Assembly (NCBI GenBank): GCA_959607825.1
Contig: CAUHNW010000002.1
Span: forward strand, 1-64,000
DNA: 64,000 bases
From: HGM13006 sp900757695
GTDB taxonomy: Bacteria > Bacillota > Clostridia > Oscillospirales > Oscillospiraceae
Direction: 5' to 3'
The notes under the pieces are model-generated. The model saw only the letters and a list, made by a program, of their open reading frames with translations. It was not told the origin of the DNA and made no database searches. This document shows, one piece after another, positions 33,758 through 42,951 of this stretch. The position numbers and the translations under genes are program-made. Within the stretch, counting starts at the first letter, position 1, and every line of letters starts with the position of its first letter.

Positions 33758-35125
33758 ATGCGTTCTGACCGGAACGGAACAACGCTGCTGACGGAAGGCA
33801 GCATTTTGGGTAAACTGTTTGGGTTTGCGGTGCCGCTGTTTCTGGGCAACCTGTTTCAGCAGCTCTATAACACCTGTGACTCCCTGATCGTGGGGAACTT
33901 TGCGGGCAGTGAGGCACTGGCGGCGGTAAGCTCCTCCGGCAGCCTGATTTTTCTGCTGGTGGGACTGTTTAACGGTATTGCCATGGGTGCGGGCGTTGTC
34001 ATTGCCCGGTATTTTGGGGCACGGGAAGGGGAGCACCTGCGCCGGGCGATCCATGCCACGGTGTTCTTCGGCATTGTGGCCGGGGCTGCGCTGACGGTGC
34101 TTGGGATCCTGCTGACGCCGCTGCTGCTCCGCTGGATGGGAACTCCGGAAACGGTGCTTCCCCAGTCGATCATCTATTTCCGGGTCTACTTTGCCGGGGC
34201 ACTGGCTGTGGTGCTCTACAATGTGGCCGTGGGTGTTTTGCAGGCGGTTGGAGATTCCAGACACCCGCTGTATTACCTGATGATCTCCTCCGGGGTCAAT
34301 GTGGTGCTGGATCTGCTGTTTGTGGCGGTATTGGGCTACGGGGTCGGTGCGGCGGCGCTGGCCACCACCATCGCCCAGAGCCTCAGTGCGATCCTGGCAT
34401 TCCGGCGGCTGACCCGCCCGGGAACGGAGTATCAGGTCTGCTGGCGGCAGGTGCGGCCGGATGGGCCGATGCTGAAGCAGATTTTGGCCATTGGCCTGCC
34501 TTCGGGGGTTCAGAACTCCATTATCTCGCTGGCCAATGTGATCGTGCAGTCCAACATCAATCAGTTCGGGCCCCATGCCATGGCGGGCTGCGGAGTATAC
34601 TTTAAGATCGAGGGCTTTGGATTCCTGCCCATTACCTGCTTTGCCATGGCGCTGTCCACCTTTGTGAGCCAGAACCTTGGGGCCGGAAAGCCGGACCGGG
34701 TGCGGAAGGGGAGCATTTACGGCACGCTCTGCTCGGTGGGCATTGCGGAGCTGGTGGGCGTTGCGGTATGCGTTGCGGCGCCGTGGCTCATGGCGGCCTT
34801 CAACCGGGAAGCCGATGTGATCGCCTATGGGGTGCAGCAGGCCCATATTGAAACGCTGTTCTGGTGCCTGCTGGGGCTGAGCCACTGCAGCGCCGGAATT
34901 CTCCGGGGAGCGGGCAAGGCCAAGGTCTCTATGGTGATCATGCTGCTCTGCTGGTGCCTGATCCGCATTACCTATATCACCATTACGGTGTCTATCCTCC
35001 ATGACATCCGTGTGGTGTTCTGGGCCTATCCCATCACATGGGGGCTCAGCGGCATCCTGTTTACACTGTACTTTAAGTCCCAGTGGAAGAATCTGATTCG
35101 TCCGGCGGCAATGAAAGTGGAATAA
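33758..35125 (+). CDS. MATE family exporter (third)
   Basis: A 455-residue MATE protein with twelve segments. The N-terminal VPLFLGNLFQQLYNTCDSLIVGNF and GSIYGTLCSVGIAELVGV fit the family of Clostridial NorM-like exporters. It is the most like the first MATE (2641-4011) in its N-terminal loop (DSLIVGNFAG in both). ATG at 33758 follows AGGGGAAG. It is likely cotranscribed with hprK from upstream and is closed by a terminator; substrate unknown. Confidence 0.9.
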   Translation: MRSDRNGTTLLTEGSILGKLFGFAVPLFLGNLFQQLYNTCDSLIVGNFAGSEALAAVSSSGSLIFLLVGLFNGIAMGAGVVIARYFGAREGEHLRRAIHATVFFGIVAGAALTVLGILLTPLLLRWMGTPETVLPQSIIYFRVYFAGALAVVLYNVAVGVLQAVGDSRHPLYYLMISSGVNVVLDLLFVAVLGYGVGAAALATTIAQSLSAILAFRRLTRPGTEYQVCWRQVRPDGPMLKQILAIGLPSGVQNSIISLANVIVQSNINQFGPHAMAGCGVYFKIEGFGFLPITCFAMALSTFVSQNLGAGKPDRVRKGSIYGTLCSVGIAELVGVAVCVAAPWLMAAFNREADVIAYGVQQAHIETLFWCLLGLSHCSAGILRGAGKAKVSMVIMLLCWCLIRITYITITVSILHDIRVVFWAYPITWGLSGILFTLYFKSQWKNLIRPAAMKVE

Positions 35126-35128
35126 GTC

Positions 35129-35178
35129 AACTGTGCTTCTGTGGTGGAGACAATTCACCGGGAAGCACAGTTCTTTTC
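35129..35178 (+). terminator. Terminator after the third MATE gene
   Basis: Stem AACTGTGCTTC (35129-35139) pairs with GAAGCACAGTT (35162-35172), with a 22-base loop and CTTTTCC following. Confidence 0.8.
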
Positions 35179-35288
35179 CTGCGTGGAGCCGGAATATGTC
35201 GAAATGAAAGAATTCGTTCAATCTAACGCTTTAATGTGGCAAATGAAAAAGAAATGAAATATTTGCCGGAAAAAAGCCGCAGGAACAC

Positions 35289-35317
35289 TTGCAGAATGAG
35301 CCGATATATCATATAAT
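35289..35317 (+). promoter_or_regulatory. Promoter of the M3 peptidase gene
   Basis: TTGCAG (35289-35294), a 17-base spacer and a perfect TATAAT (35312-35317). The untranslated leader is about 95 bases. Confidence 0.75.
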
Positions 35318-35420
35318 ATAATTTGCGATAAATGACCTTTATAAGCGATGTTAATGGCGACCGCTGCGGAAAATGGAGTCTTATCCACCTGTGGCGGACA
35401 AATCGAATGGAGGAGATCCT

Positions 35421-37124
35421 GTGAAATTTTCTCAAATGAAATATCAGCGGCCGGATCTTGCGTCCCTGAAGGAGCAGATCCAGAGCCTTACGGCGCAGCT
35501 TCGGGCAGCCCAGAGCTATATGGCGGCAAAGGATACGTTTCTTGCAAAAGAGACGCTGTGCAAGCATATCGAGACCCAGAGCACGCTGGCATCGATCCGG
35601 CACACCATCGACACCAGAGATACCTTCTATGATGACGAGGTGAAGTTCTGGAACGGCGCAGAGCCCCAGCTGGAGGAGGATCTCCAGCAGTGGACCATGG
35701 CGATGCTGGAATCTCCCTACCGGAAGGACTTTGAGGCGGAATATGGAGATCTCATGTTTGTCAATGCGGAGATCCAGCTGAAGACCTTTGCGCCGGAGAT
35801 CATGGCGGATATCCAGAAGGAGAACGATCTGACGCAGGAGTATGAAAAGCTGCTGGCTTCGGCACAGATCCCCTTTGAAGGAAAGGTCTATACCATCTCC
35901 CAGATGTCCCCCTTCAAGACCGATGCCGATGATGCCCGCCGCCTTGCCGCATGGAAGGCAGAGGGGCAGTGGTACAAGGACAATCAGGCACAGCTGGATG
36001 ACATCTACGATCAGCTGGTGCATCTGCGGGATCAGATGGGCAAGAAGCTGGGCTACGAAGGCTATACCACGCTGGGCTATTACCGGATGGGCCGGAACTG
36101 CTATACCAAGGAGGATGTGGAGAAATTCCGTGCTGCGGTGCGCACCTATCTGGTACCGCTGGCAGACAGCATCTACCGGGAGCAGGCCAAGCGGCTGGGG
36201 AAGGAATATCCCATGAGCTTTGCGGACAATGCACTGGAGTTCCGCTCCGGCAATCCCCGTCCCGTTGGGACGCCGGATGATATTCTGGCGCAGGGCAAGA
36301 AATTCTATGATGAGCTGTCTCCGGAGACCAGCGTATTTTTCCGCACCATGCTGGACGGGGAGCTGCTGGACGTGCTCTCCACCGAGGGCAAGGCCGGCGG
36401 CGGCTACTGCACCAGCATCCCGGATTATCAGGTTCCCTTTATCTTTGCGAACTTCAATGGCACCCAGCATGACGTGGAGGTTGTGACCCATGAGGCGGGC
36501 CATGCCTTTGCGGCTTATACCAACCGGGATCGGGTGCCTGCGTCCTATACATGGCCCAGCATGGAGGGCTGCGAGGTGCACTCCATGTCCATGGAGTTCT
36601 TTGCATGGCCCTGGGCAGAGGGATTCTTCGGTGCGGATACAAAGAAATTCTACTACAGCCACCTGTCCGGCGCGCTGACCTTTATTCCCTACGGCACCAT
36701 GGTGGATCACTTCCAGCATATCGTCTATGAGAAGCCGGATATGACGCCCAAGGAGCGCCATGGAGTCTGGAAGGAGCTGCTGGGGATCTACATGCCGTGG
36801 ATGAAGCTGGACGGGGATATTCCCTTCTATGCCGAAGGCGAGGGCTGGCAGCGTCAGCATCACATCTATTCCAGCCCCTTCTACTATATTGACTACTGCC
36901 TGGCACAGACGGTATCCTTGCAGTTCTGGGCCCTGCTCCAGAAGGATCAGAAGAACGCATGGGAGCACTATATGGCCTATACCCGTCAGGGCGGCAGCCG
37001 CACCTTTACCGAGCTTCTGAAGAATGCCGGACTGGAAAGCCCCTTTGAGGAGACCTGCCTCAGAACGGTGGCGGAGACCGCAAAGGCCTATCTGGAGCAC
37101 TTTGACCTGAGCAGTCTCACCTGA
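35421..37124 (+). CDS. M3-family oligoendopeptidase (PepF-like)
   Basis: A 567-residue cytosolic zinc metallopeptidase that cleaves short peptides. The HEAGH zinc motif is in VVTHEAGHAFAAYT (about residues 355-368) with the downstream Glu in EVHSMSMEFF; the M3B architecture of mostly helices is evident. GTG at 35421 is chosen for its GGAGG seven bases upstream; the first ATG lies five codons in. No export signal. It precedes a peptide ABC importer by one small gene, so it may degrade the imported peptides. Confidence 0.92.
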   Translation: MKFSQMKYQRPDLASLKEQIQSLTAQLRAAQSYMAAKDTFLAKETLCKHIETQSTLASIRHTIDTRDTFYDDEVKFWNGAEPQLEEDLQQWTMAMLESPYRKDFEAEYGDLMFVNAEIQLKTFAPEIMADIQKENDLTQEYEKLLASAQIPFEGKVYTISQMSPFKTDADDARRLAAWKAEGQWYKDNQAQLDDIYDQLVHLRDQMGKKLGYEGYTTLGYYRMGRNCYTKEDVEKFRAAVRTYLVPLADSIYREQAKRLGKEYPMSFADNALEFRSGNPRPVGTPDDILAQGKKFYDELSPETSVFFRTMLDGELLDVLSTEGKAGGGYCTSIPDYQVPFIFANFNGTQHDVEVVTHEAGHAFAAYTNRDRVPASYTWPSMEGCEVHSMSMEFFAWPWAEGFFGADTKKFYYSHLSGALTFIPYGTMVDHFQHIVYEKPDMTPKERHGVWKELLGIYMPWMKLDGDIPFYAEGEGWQRQHHIYSSPFYYIDYCLAQTVSLQFWALLQKDQKNAWEHYMAYTRQGGSRTFTELLKNAGLESPFEETCLRTVAETAKAYLEHFDLSSLT

Positions 37125-37127
37125 TCT

Positions 37128-37649
37128 ATGAGCAGAAAAAAACGACGCTCCAAGCTGGAGCTGTTTCAGAGAAATGCGGCAGGAGAATACATTTATACCG
37201 GAGGCCATATGCGCTATGCGGACGCACACAAAACAAGACGGCGTATGCTGGCAGAGCTATGGGCCTCCGGTGCCCTTGGAACGCTGTGCTTCCTTGCGGG
37301 GGGCTTCCTGCCGGTGCCGGGCTTTACGGGCTGCTTCTATGTGCTGGGCCCCTATGTGGCGGCGCTGATTGCTGCCGCAGGAAGCCTGTGGACGTTGGGG
37401 GAGCTCACCGGTGCCGGAGACCCGATCCGGCAGTATGCCTACGATGCAACGGTGCTTCGGCTTCCGGTCTGGTCCCTGATCGCAGGGATCGCCGGGGGGC
37501 TGTGCCTGCTGGGAGAGGGACTGTACCTGATCCGAAATGGCGGCGGCCCTGGCACCGCAGCGGCGTTTCTGGCGCTGGAGGCGGCGGGGACGATGGCAAT
37601 GCTGCTGTTCCGGGGCGTCATTCGCCGGAGCCGCTGGCAGGAAAATTAG
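37128..37649 (+). CDS. Conserved hypothetical membrane protein
   Basis: A 173-residue protein not assigned to a family. A basic, hydrophilic N-terminus (RKKRRSK) is followed by a YxYTGGHMRYA segment and four predicted transmembrane helices (about residues 48-65, 70-90, 110-130 and 140-160). It starts 3 bases after the oligopeptidase stop and so is in the same transcript. Its weak site and very short gap suggest translation reinitiation. Confidence 0.65.
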   Translation: MSRKKRRSKLELFQRNAAGEYIYTGGHMRYADAHKTRRRMLAELWASGALGTLCFLAGGFLPVPGFTGCFYVLGPYVAALIAAAGSLWTLGELTGAGDPIRQYAYDATVLRLPVWSLIAGIAGGLCLLGEGLYLIRNGGGPGTAAAFLALEAAGTMAMLLFRGVIRRSRWQEN

Positions 37650-37689
37650 ACAAATGGTCATTTTTCCGGGATTTTCTGCAAAGCTGTCA

Positions 37690-37718
37690 TTGACAGCGGG
37701 ACATCTGTCCTCTATAAT
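37690..37718 (+). promoter_or_regulatory. Consensus promoter of the peptide ABC operon
   Basis: TTGACA (37690-37695), 17 bases, TATAAT (37713-37718): both hexamers are perfect. The leader is about 145 bases and carries tandem hairpins. Confidence 0.92.
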
Positions 37719-37757
37719 GGGGCAGACTGACTTTACAGGTTGGAGGAGATCCGGCCT

Positions 37758-37801
37758 GCGCCAAAAGGGAGCGCTCCCTTTTGGCGCCATGCAAGGCATG
37801 G
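37758..37801 (+). promoter_or_regulatory. Leader hairpins with a 30-base perfect palindrome
   Basis: Bases 37758-37787 form a perfect palindrome with 13-bp arms (outer GCGCCAAAA, inner GGGA, loop GCGC). Inside it, GGGAGCGCTCCC directly followed by TTTT resembles a small terminator. A second stem-loop, GCCATGC / GCATGGC, follows at 37785-37801. No known riboswitch was recognised; mRNA stability or attenuation control is possible. Confidence 0.6.
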
Positions 37802-37871
37802 CACCTGATGAATCGTGAACCGCGGAACCCAATCCGTTTTTGTTCAATATTTTTAAGGAGGAATTTTTAAC

Positions 37872-40202
37872 ATGAAAAACAAGACCAAGCTGCTTGCGCT
37901 GCTTCTGGCTGTTTGCATGTGCGTGGGCCTTCTGGCCGGCTGCGGCGACAATGCTGCTTCCGGCGGAAGCGCAGCACCTGCCAGCGCCCCGGAGGCGGGC
38001 TCTGATGTGGCCGAGAACGGCGGCGCAGAGACCACTGCCAGCAACGACAATACGCTGGTAGCAGCTGCCACCGGATTCGAGAGCAAGTTCTCTCCTTTCT
38101 TCGCTGCAAACACAGACGATCAGCGCGTTACCGACATGACGCAGGTTTACCTGCTGACGGTGGACCGTGTGTCCAACCCCGTGCTCAGTGGCATCGAGGG
38201 CGAGACCCGCACCTACAACGGTACCGATTACACCTACTACGGTCCCGCTGACATCACCATTACCGAGAATGACGACGGCACCGTGTACTATGACGTTACC
38301 ATGCGTGACGACATCCAGTTCTCTGACGGTACCACTGCCGACATCGATGACGTGATCTTCTCCATGTATGTATTCGCAGACCCCACCTATGACGGCTCTG
38401 TGACCTTCTACTCCTGCCCCATCGAGGGTATGGAGGATTACCGCAACGGCATGGGCACCCTGGCTGCACTGCTGGCCGAGGCGGGTGAGGACAACACCGA
38501 CTTCACCAACTGGACCGAGGATCAGCAGAAGGCATTCTGGGATGCAGTCAACGACGGCGGCGTGAAGTTCGCTCAGGAGATTGTGGACTACGTTGCATCC
38601 ATGGGCGGCGAGGGCAGCGATGCCGAGTCCTCTGCACTGTCTGTGGCAGACGCCGCTGCCCAGTGGGGCTTTGAGCTGGACGCTGACGCTACTGTGAAGG
38701 ATTTCTTCCTGGCCATTGGCGATCAGTACGGCTGGAACTTCTCCCAGATGGAGGCCGAGACCGCAGGCTCTGCGCTGTCCGACCTGATCCCCGAGGACGT
38801 TTACAACTACTCTACCGTTGGTGTGGAGACCGGCAAGTCCGCTGACCACATCTCCGGCATTCAGAAGACCGGCGACTACAGCATGCGTGTTGTCGCTACC
38901 GAGGTTGACGCCACCCTGATCTATCAGCTGGCAATGCCCATTGCTCCCCTCCACTACTATGGCGACGAGAGCAAGTACGATTACGATAACAACAAGTTCG
39001 GCTTTGACAAGGGCGATCTGTCCATCGTCAGAGAGAAGACCACCCAGCCTCTGGGCGCCGGTCCCTATGCGCTCAAGAGCTTTGAGAACGGCACCGTTTA
39101 CATGGATGCCAACCCCACCTACTACAAGGGCGAGCCCAAGACCGCTCACCTGAACTTCCTGGAGACCCAGGAGGCCGATAAGGTCACCGGCGTTGAGGCC
39201 GGCACGCTGGATATCTCCGATCCTTCCTACTCCACCGAGGTTGCTGGCCAGATTGCCCAGTACAACGGCGGCGATGACTCCATGGATGGCTCCGTGATCA
39301 CCACCCGCCTCATCGACTACCGTGGCTACGGCTACATCGGCATTGCCGCCGACAATGTAAAGGTCGGCAACGATCCCGCTTCCGAGGAATCCAAGGATCT
39401 CCGTAAGGCCATTGGCACCGTTCTGGCCGCTTACCGTGACGAGGGCATCAGCTCCTACTACGGCAACACTGCTTCCGTTATCAACTACCCCATCTCCAAC
39501 ACCTCCTGGGCTGCTCCTCAGGTCACTGACGACGGCTATACCGTGGCTTACTCCGTAGACGTAGACGGCAACCCCATCTACACCGACGGCATGAGCCAGG
39601 AGGACAAGTATGATGCAGCACTGCAGGCTGCTCTGGGCTACTTTGAGAAGGCCGGCTACACCGTAGAGGACGGCAAGCTCACCGCAGCTCCCGAGGGCGC
39701 AAAGCTGGAGTATCAGGTGAACATCGGCGCAGGCGGCGCTGGCGATCACCCCTCCTTCCTGCTGCTGAAGAATGCGGCTGACGCATTCAAGAAGATCGGC
39801 TTCACCCTGAACGTCAACGATATGGCACAGGCTTCCGACCTGTATGCTTCCTACCAGACCGGCGTTGCCGAGCTGTGGTGCGCTGCATGGCAGGCTTCCT
39901 CCGATCCTGATATGTTCCAGCTGTATCATTCTCAGGGTTCCACCAACTACTATCAGATCAACGATCCCGAGCTGGACGAGCTGATCGTTGATGCCCGCAG
40001 CTCCACCGATGAGACCTTCCGGAAGGGCCTGTACAAGGCTGCCATGGAGATCATCATGGACTGGGGTGTTGAGGTTCCTGTATATCAGCGTTCCGAGGCA
40101 TATATCTTCTCCTCCGAGCGTGTTGCAGTCGACTCTCTGCCCGGCGATATGACTCCTTACAGGGGCTGGGACGCCGAGGTTGAGAACATCGTTGTAAAGT
40201 AA
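37872..40202 (+). CDS. Peptide/nickel-type ABC transporter substrate-binding lipoprotein
   Basis: A 776-residue exported lipoprotein of the SBP_bac_5 (OppA/DppA) family, long for the family (typically 500-600). A signal peptide ends at LAGC (Cys about residue 24). Family features include the TYNGTDYTYYGPADITITENDDGTVYYDVTMRDDIQFSDGT region and LGAGPYALKSFENG. An acidic stretch at about 190-330 with little family resemblance accounts for much of the extra length. The codon bias is that of a highly expressed gene. Predicted role: capture of peptides outside the cell for the downstream permeases. Peptide specificity unknown. Confidence 0.92.
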   Translation: MKNKTKLLALLLAVCMCVGLLAGCGDNAASGGSAAPASAPEAGSDVAENGGAETTASNDNTLVAAATGFESKFSPFFAANTDDQRVTDMTQVYLLTVDRVSNPVLSGIEGETRTYNGTDYTYYGPADITITENDDGTVYYDVTMRDDIQFSDGTTADIDDVIFSMYVFADPTYDGSVTFYSCPIEGMEDYRNGMGTLAALLAEAGEDNTDFTNWTEDQQKAFWDAVNDGGVKFAQEIVDYVASMGGEGSDAESSALSVADAAAQWGFELDADATVKDFFLAIGDQYGWNFSQMEAETAGSALSDLIPEDVYNYSTVGVETGKSADHISGIQKTGDYSMRVVATEVDATLIYQLAMPIAPLHYYGDESKYDYDNNKFGFDKGDLSIVREKTTQPLGAGPYALKSFENGTVYMDANPTYYKGEPKTAHLNFLETQEADKVTGVEAGTLDISDPSYSTEVAGQIAQYNGGDDSMDGSVITTRLIDYRGYGYIGIAADNVKVGNDPASEESKDLRKAIGTVLAAYRDEGISSYYGNTASVINYPISNTSWAAPQVTDDGYTVAYSVDVDGNPIYTDGMSQEDKYDAALQAALGYFEKAGYTVEDGKLTAAPEGAKLEYQVNIGAGGAGDHPSFLLLKNAADAFKKIGFTLNVNDMAQASDLYASYQTGVAELWCAAWQASSDPDMFQLYHSQGSTNYYQINDPELDELIVDARSSTDETFRKGLYKAAMEIIMDWGVEVPVYQRSEAYIFSSERVAVDSLPGDMTPYRGWDAEVENIVVK

Positions 40203-40228
40203 GAAAACACACGATGACATGTAAGCTG

Positions 40229-40257
40229 TCTCCCTGCGCCAAATCGGCGCAGGGAGA
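40229..40257 (+). other. Strong intercistronic hairpin
   Basis: A perfect 12-bp stem (40229-40240 with 40246-40257) and a 5-base loop with no T-run, between the binding protein and the first permease. It resembles a 3'-stabilising or processing element that raises binding-protein mRNA over permease mRNA. Confidence 0.6.
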
Positions 40258-40378
40258 TGGTACTGCGGATATGAGGATACTGCTTCCGGTCAGGGAGCAG
40301 TGCCCTGATATGCGGAGTTTTCGTCTATCATAATAAAAAGATGTATTGAACCAATATGTCGAAAACGGAGGGATTTCC

Positions 40379-41365
40379 TTGCGAAAGTATGTCGTCAAAA
40401 GAATCCTGCTGTCTGTTGTGATTCTGCTTTGTGTGACATTCATTATCTACGGACTGCTGCGATGTCTGCCCAGCTCCTATGTGGAGAATATGGCCATGCA
40501 GCTGTCCTCCAAGCCCGGCGCCAAGAGCTATGACGAATGGCTGACCCAGCTCAATGCATCCTACGGCCTGGATAAGGGCATCGTGCCCGGCTTTTTCACA
40601 TGGCTGGGGGATGCAGTGCGGGGGCAGTTCGGTGACAGCTGGAAGTATACGGTGCCCGTTACCCAGAAGTTCAGCGAGACCATTTGGCTGAGCTTTGTGA
40701 TGGGCCTGATCTCCTTTGTGTTGGAGCTGGTAATCGCCATTCCGCTGGGTATCATCGCCGCAACGAAGCAGTATTCCAGAGCGGATTATGCCATTACGAC
40801 CTTTTCGCTCATCGGCATTTCGCTGCCTACCTTCTTCTTTGCCACCCTGCTCAAGCTGTTCTTTTCCGTCAAGCTGGGGTGGTTTGACCTCTACGGTCTG
40901 GTAGGCCGCAACTATGCGCAGCTGAGTACATGGGGGCAGTTCTGGGATAAGGCCAATCACCTTGTGCTGCCCATTGTAACGCTGGTCATCGTATCGGTGG
41001 GCTCGCTAATGCGCTATACCCGCACCAACATGCTGGAGGTGCTCAACGCCGACTACATCCGTACCGCACGGGCCAAGGGACTTTCGGAGCATAAGGTCAT
41101 CTATCACCATGCCTTCCGGAACACGCTGATCCCGCTGGTCACCATCATCGGCGGCAGCCTGCCCGGCCTGTTCTCCGGCGCCCTGATCACGGAGACCCTG
41201 TTTATGATCCCCGGCATTGGCTATACATCCTATCAGGCTATGATCTCCGGCGATATTCCCTTCGCCATGTTCTATATGACCTTTATTGCCATCCTGACTT
41301 TGGCTGGCAACCTGCTGTCCGACATTCTGTATGCCGTGGTTGATCCGCGGGTACGCATCGCATAA
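40379..41365 (+). CDS. Peptide ABC transporter permease 1 (DppB/OppB type)
   Basis: A 328-residue membrane protein with six transmembrane segments and the EAA coupling loop (ADYIRTARAKGLSEHKVIYHHAFRN, about residues 222-246). TTG at 40379 is taken as the start because GGAGG lies just upstream; it gives the expected N-terminal LRKYVVKRILLSV. It forms the translocation pore with the second permease. Confidence 0.93.
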   Translation: MRKYVVKRILLSVVILLCVTFIIYGLLRCLPSSYVENMAMQLSSKPGAKSYDEWLTQLNASYGLDKGIVPGFFTWLGDAVRGQFGDSWKYTVPVTQKFSETIWLSFVMGLISFVLELVIAIPLGIIAATKQYSRADYAITTFSLIGISLPTFFFATLLKLFFSVKLGWFDLYGLVGRNYAQLSTWGQFWDKANHLVLPIVTLVIVSVGSLMRYTRTNMLEVLNADYIRTARAKGLSEHKVIYHHAFRNTLIPLVTIIGGSLPGLFSGALITETLFMIPGIGYTSYQAMISGDIPFAMFYMTFIAILTLAGNLLSDILYAVVDPRVRIA

Positions 41366-41384
41366 GGAAGGAGCGTGACTTGTT

Positions 41385-42938
41385 ATGAAGGATAATCGGG
41401 AAGAACTGAAAAACAAGGACGCTCAGGAAACTGAGAATCTTTCCTTGAACGATGACCGCCGGGTCAAGGTGCTCTCTCCGGGGGCACTGGTTGCAAAGCG
41501 CTTTTTCCGGAACCGTCTGGCAGTGGTGGGGCTTTCCATGCTCATTGCCATGTTCCTGTTCTCCTTTGTGGGCGGAATCATCAGCCCCTATAAGGAGGAT
41601 CAGCAGTTTTATACCTACACCTACATGGATCAGGAATATGTAGGCGTGGTCAAGAACAACGACTTCCGCTATGTATCGGCGGAGGGGCAGAAGTTTGGTT
41701 CTGCGGAGCAGGCACAGTTCCTGCTGGCCCAGATGAAGGGCAAAGACTCCTTTGACTATAAGGATGTGACCTATACCCTGACGCAGGAGGGCGATGATCT
41801 CTATACCATTAGCGTGGACGGTACACCCATTGCCATCGCCTACAAGGATATCGTCAGTGCAGCCGACGGTCAGGCAGAGCCCGGCTTCGACGTAAAGGCG
41901 GCGGCCCTGAAGGCCTATGTAAATGGCGAAAACACCTTTGAGGCAGACGGAAAGACCTATGAGCTGGACGCCGACGGCAATGTGGTGGACGGCGGCACCG
42001 TGATCGCCTATATCAGCCGCTTTGTTGTTCAGAGTAAGGAAAACGGCGTAGTGATCAGCCGTGACTTTAAGGAAAAGCTGGAGGAGGCCATTGATGGCGG
42101 CACCGAGGAGTTTGTTTATACAGACGCCGAGGGGCAGGAGGCCACCTATACCATTACCTATCAGGCCGATACCGACAGCTGGTCGGTGCTTCAGAGCACC
42201 AAAACCTATGTCTATGACCGGTATGCCTCTCCCTCCAAGGAGCACTGGCTGGGCACCGATACCTCTGGCATGGATATGCTGACCAGACTGATGTACGGCG
42301 GCCGTGTTTCTCTGATCATCGGCTTTATCGTTGTAATCATCGAGGCATTTCTGGGCGTTATTCTGGGCGGTGTTTCCGGATATTTTGGCGGCTGGGTGGA
42401 CAACCTGATCATGCGTATCGTGGATGTCTTCTACTGCATCCCCTCTACGCCGCTGATCATCATTCTCGGCTCCGCCATGGATGCCATGCAGGTGGATCCC
42501 CAGATCCGTATGCTGTATCTGATGCTGATCCTGGGCTTCCTGGGCTGGCCGTCTATTGCACGTCTGGTGCGCGGGCAGATCCTGTCTCTCAGAGAGCAGG
42601 AGTTTATGACTGCCACAGAGGCCTGCGGCATCAGCGTTTCCCGCAGGATCTTCCGGCACCTGATTCCCAACGTCATTCCCCAGCTGATCGTTATCTGTAC
42701 CATGAGCCTTGGTTCTACCATCCTCATGGAGGCGACCCTGAGCTTTTTGGGACTGGGCGTTAAGTTCCCCTTCGCATCCTGGGGCAACATCATCAACGAT
42801 GTCAACAACGCCTTTGTTATGACCAACTATCTGTTTATCTGGATTCCTGCCGGTATCTGCCTGCTGATCACGGTTCTGGGCTTTAACTTCGTGGGCGATG
42901 GCCTTCGGGATGCATTTGATCCCAAGATGAAGCGATAA
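41385..42938 (+). CDS. Peptide ABC transporter permease 2 (DppC/OppC type) with a large inserted domain
   Basis: A 517-residue permease, against about 300 for the family. After the first transmembrane helix (about residues 45-66, ending ISPYK) comes an insert of roughly 200 residues (about 71-280), mostly beta-strand-like and acidic, before the family motif HWLGTDTSGMDMLTRLMYGG. The rest is normal: five segments and an EAA loop (MTATEACGISVSRRIFRHLIPN). Topology puts the insert outside the cell, where it may contact the large binding protein. ATG at 41385 follows AAGGAG. Confidence 0.9.
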   Translation: MKDNREELKNKDAQETENLSLNDDRRVKVLSPGALVAKRFFRNRLAVVGLSMLIAMFLFSFVGGIISPYKEDQQFYTYTYMDQEYVGVVKNNDFRYVSAEGQKFGSAEQAQFLLAQMKGKDSFDYKDVTYTLTQEGDDLYTISVDGTPIAIAYKDIVSAADGQAEPGFDVKAAALKAYVNGENTFEADGKTYELDADGNVVDGGTVIAYISRFVVQSKENGVVISRDFKEKLEEAIDGGTEEFVYTDAEGQEATYTITYQADTDSWSVLQSTKTYVYDRYASPSKEHWLGTDTSGMDMLTRLMYGGRVSLIIGFIVVIIEAFLGVILGGVSGYFGGWVDNLIMRIVDVFYCIPSTPLIIILGSAMDAMQVDPQIRMLYLMLILGFLGWPSIARLVRGQILSLREQEFMTATEACGISVSRRIFRHLIPNVIPQLIVICTMSLGSTILMEATLSFLGLGVKFPFASWGNIINDVNNAFVMTNYLFIWIPAGICLLITVLGFNFVGDGLRDAFDPKMKR

Positions 42939-42951
42939 GGAGGAAACCGCA

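Noticed and set aside
37257..40220. A very long minus-strand open frame opposite the peptide-binding protein gene
   Set aside because: It lies wholly opposite a clear lipoprotein gene with consensus promoter and ribosome site; the low-complexity, hydrophobic composition is what the reverse of a GC-rich, codon-biased gene gives.
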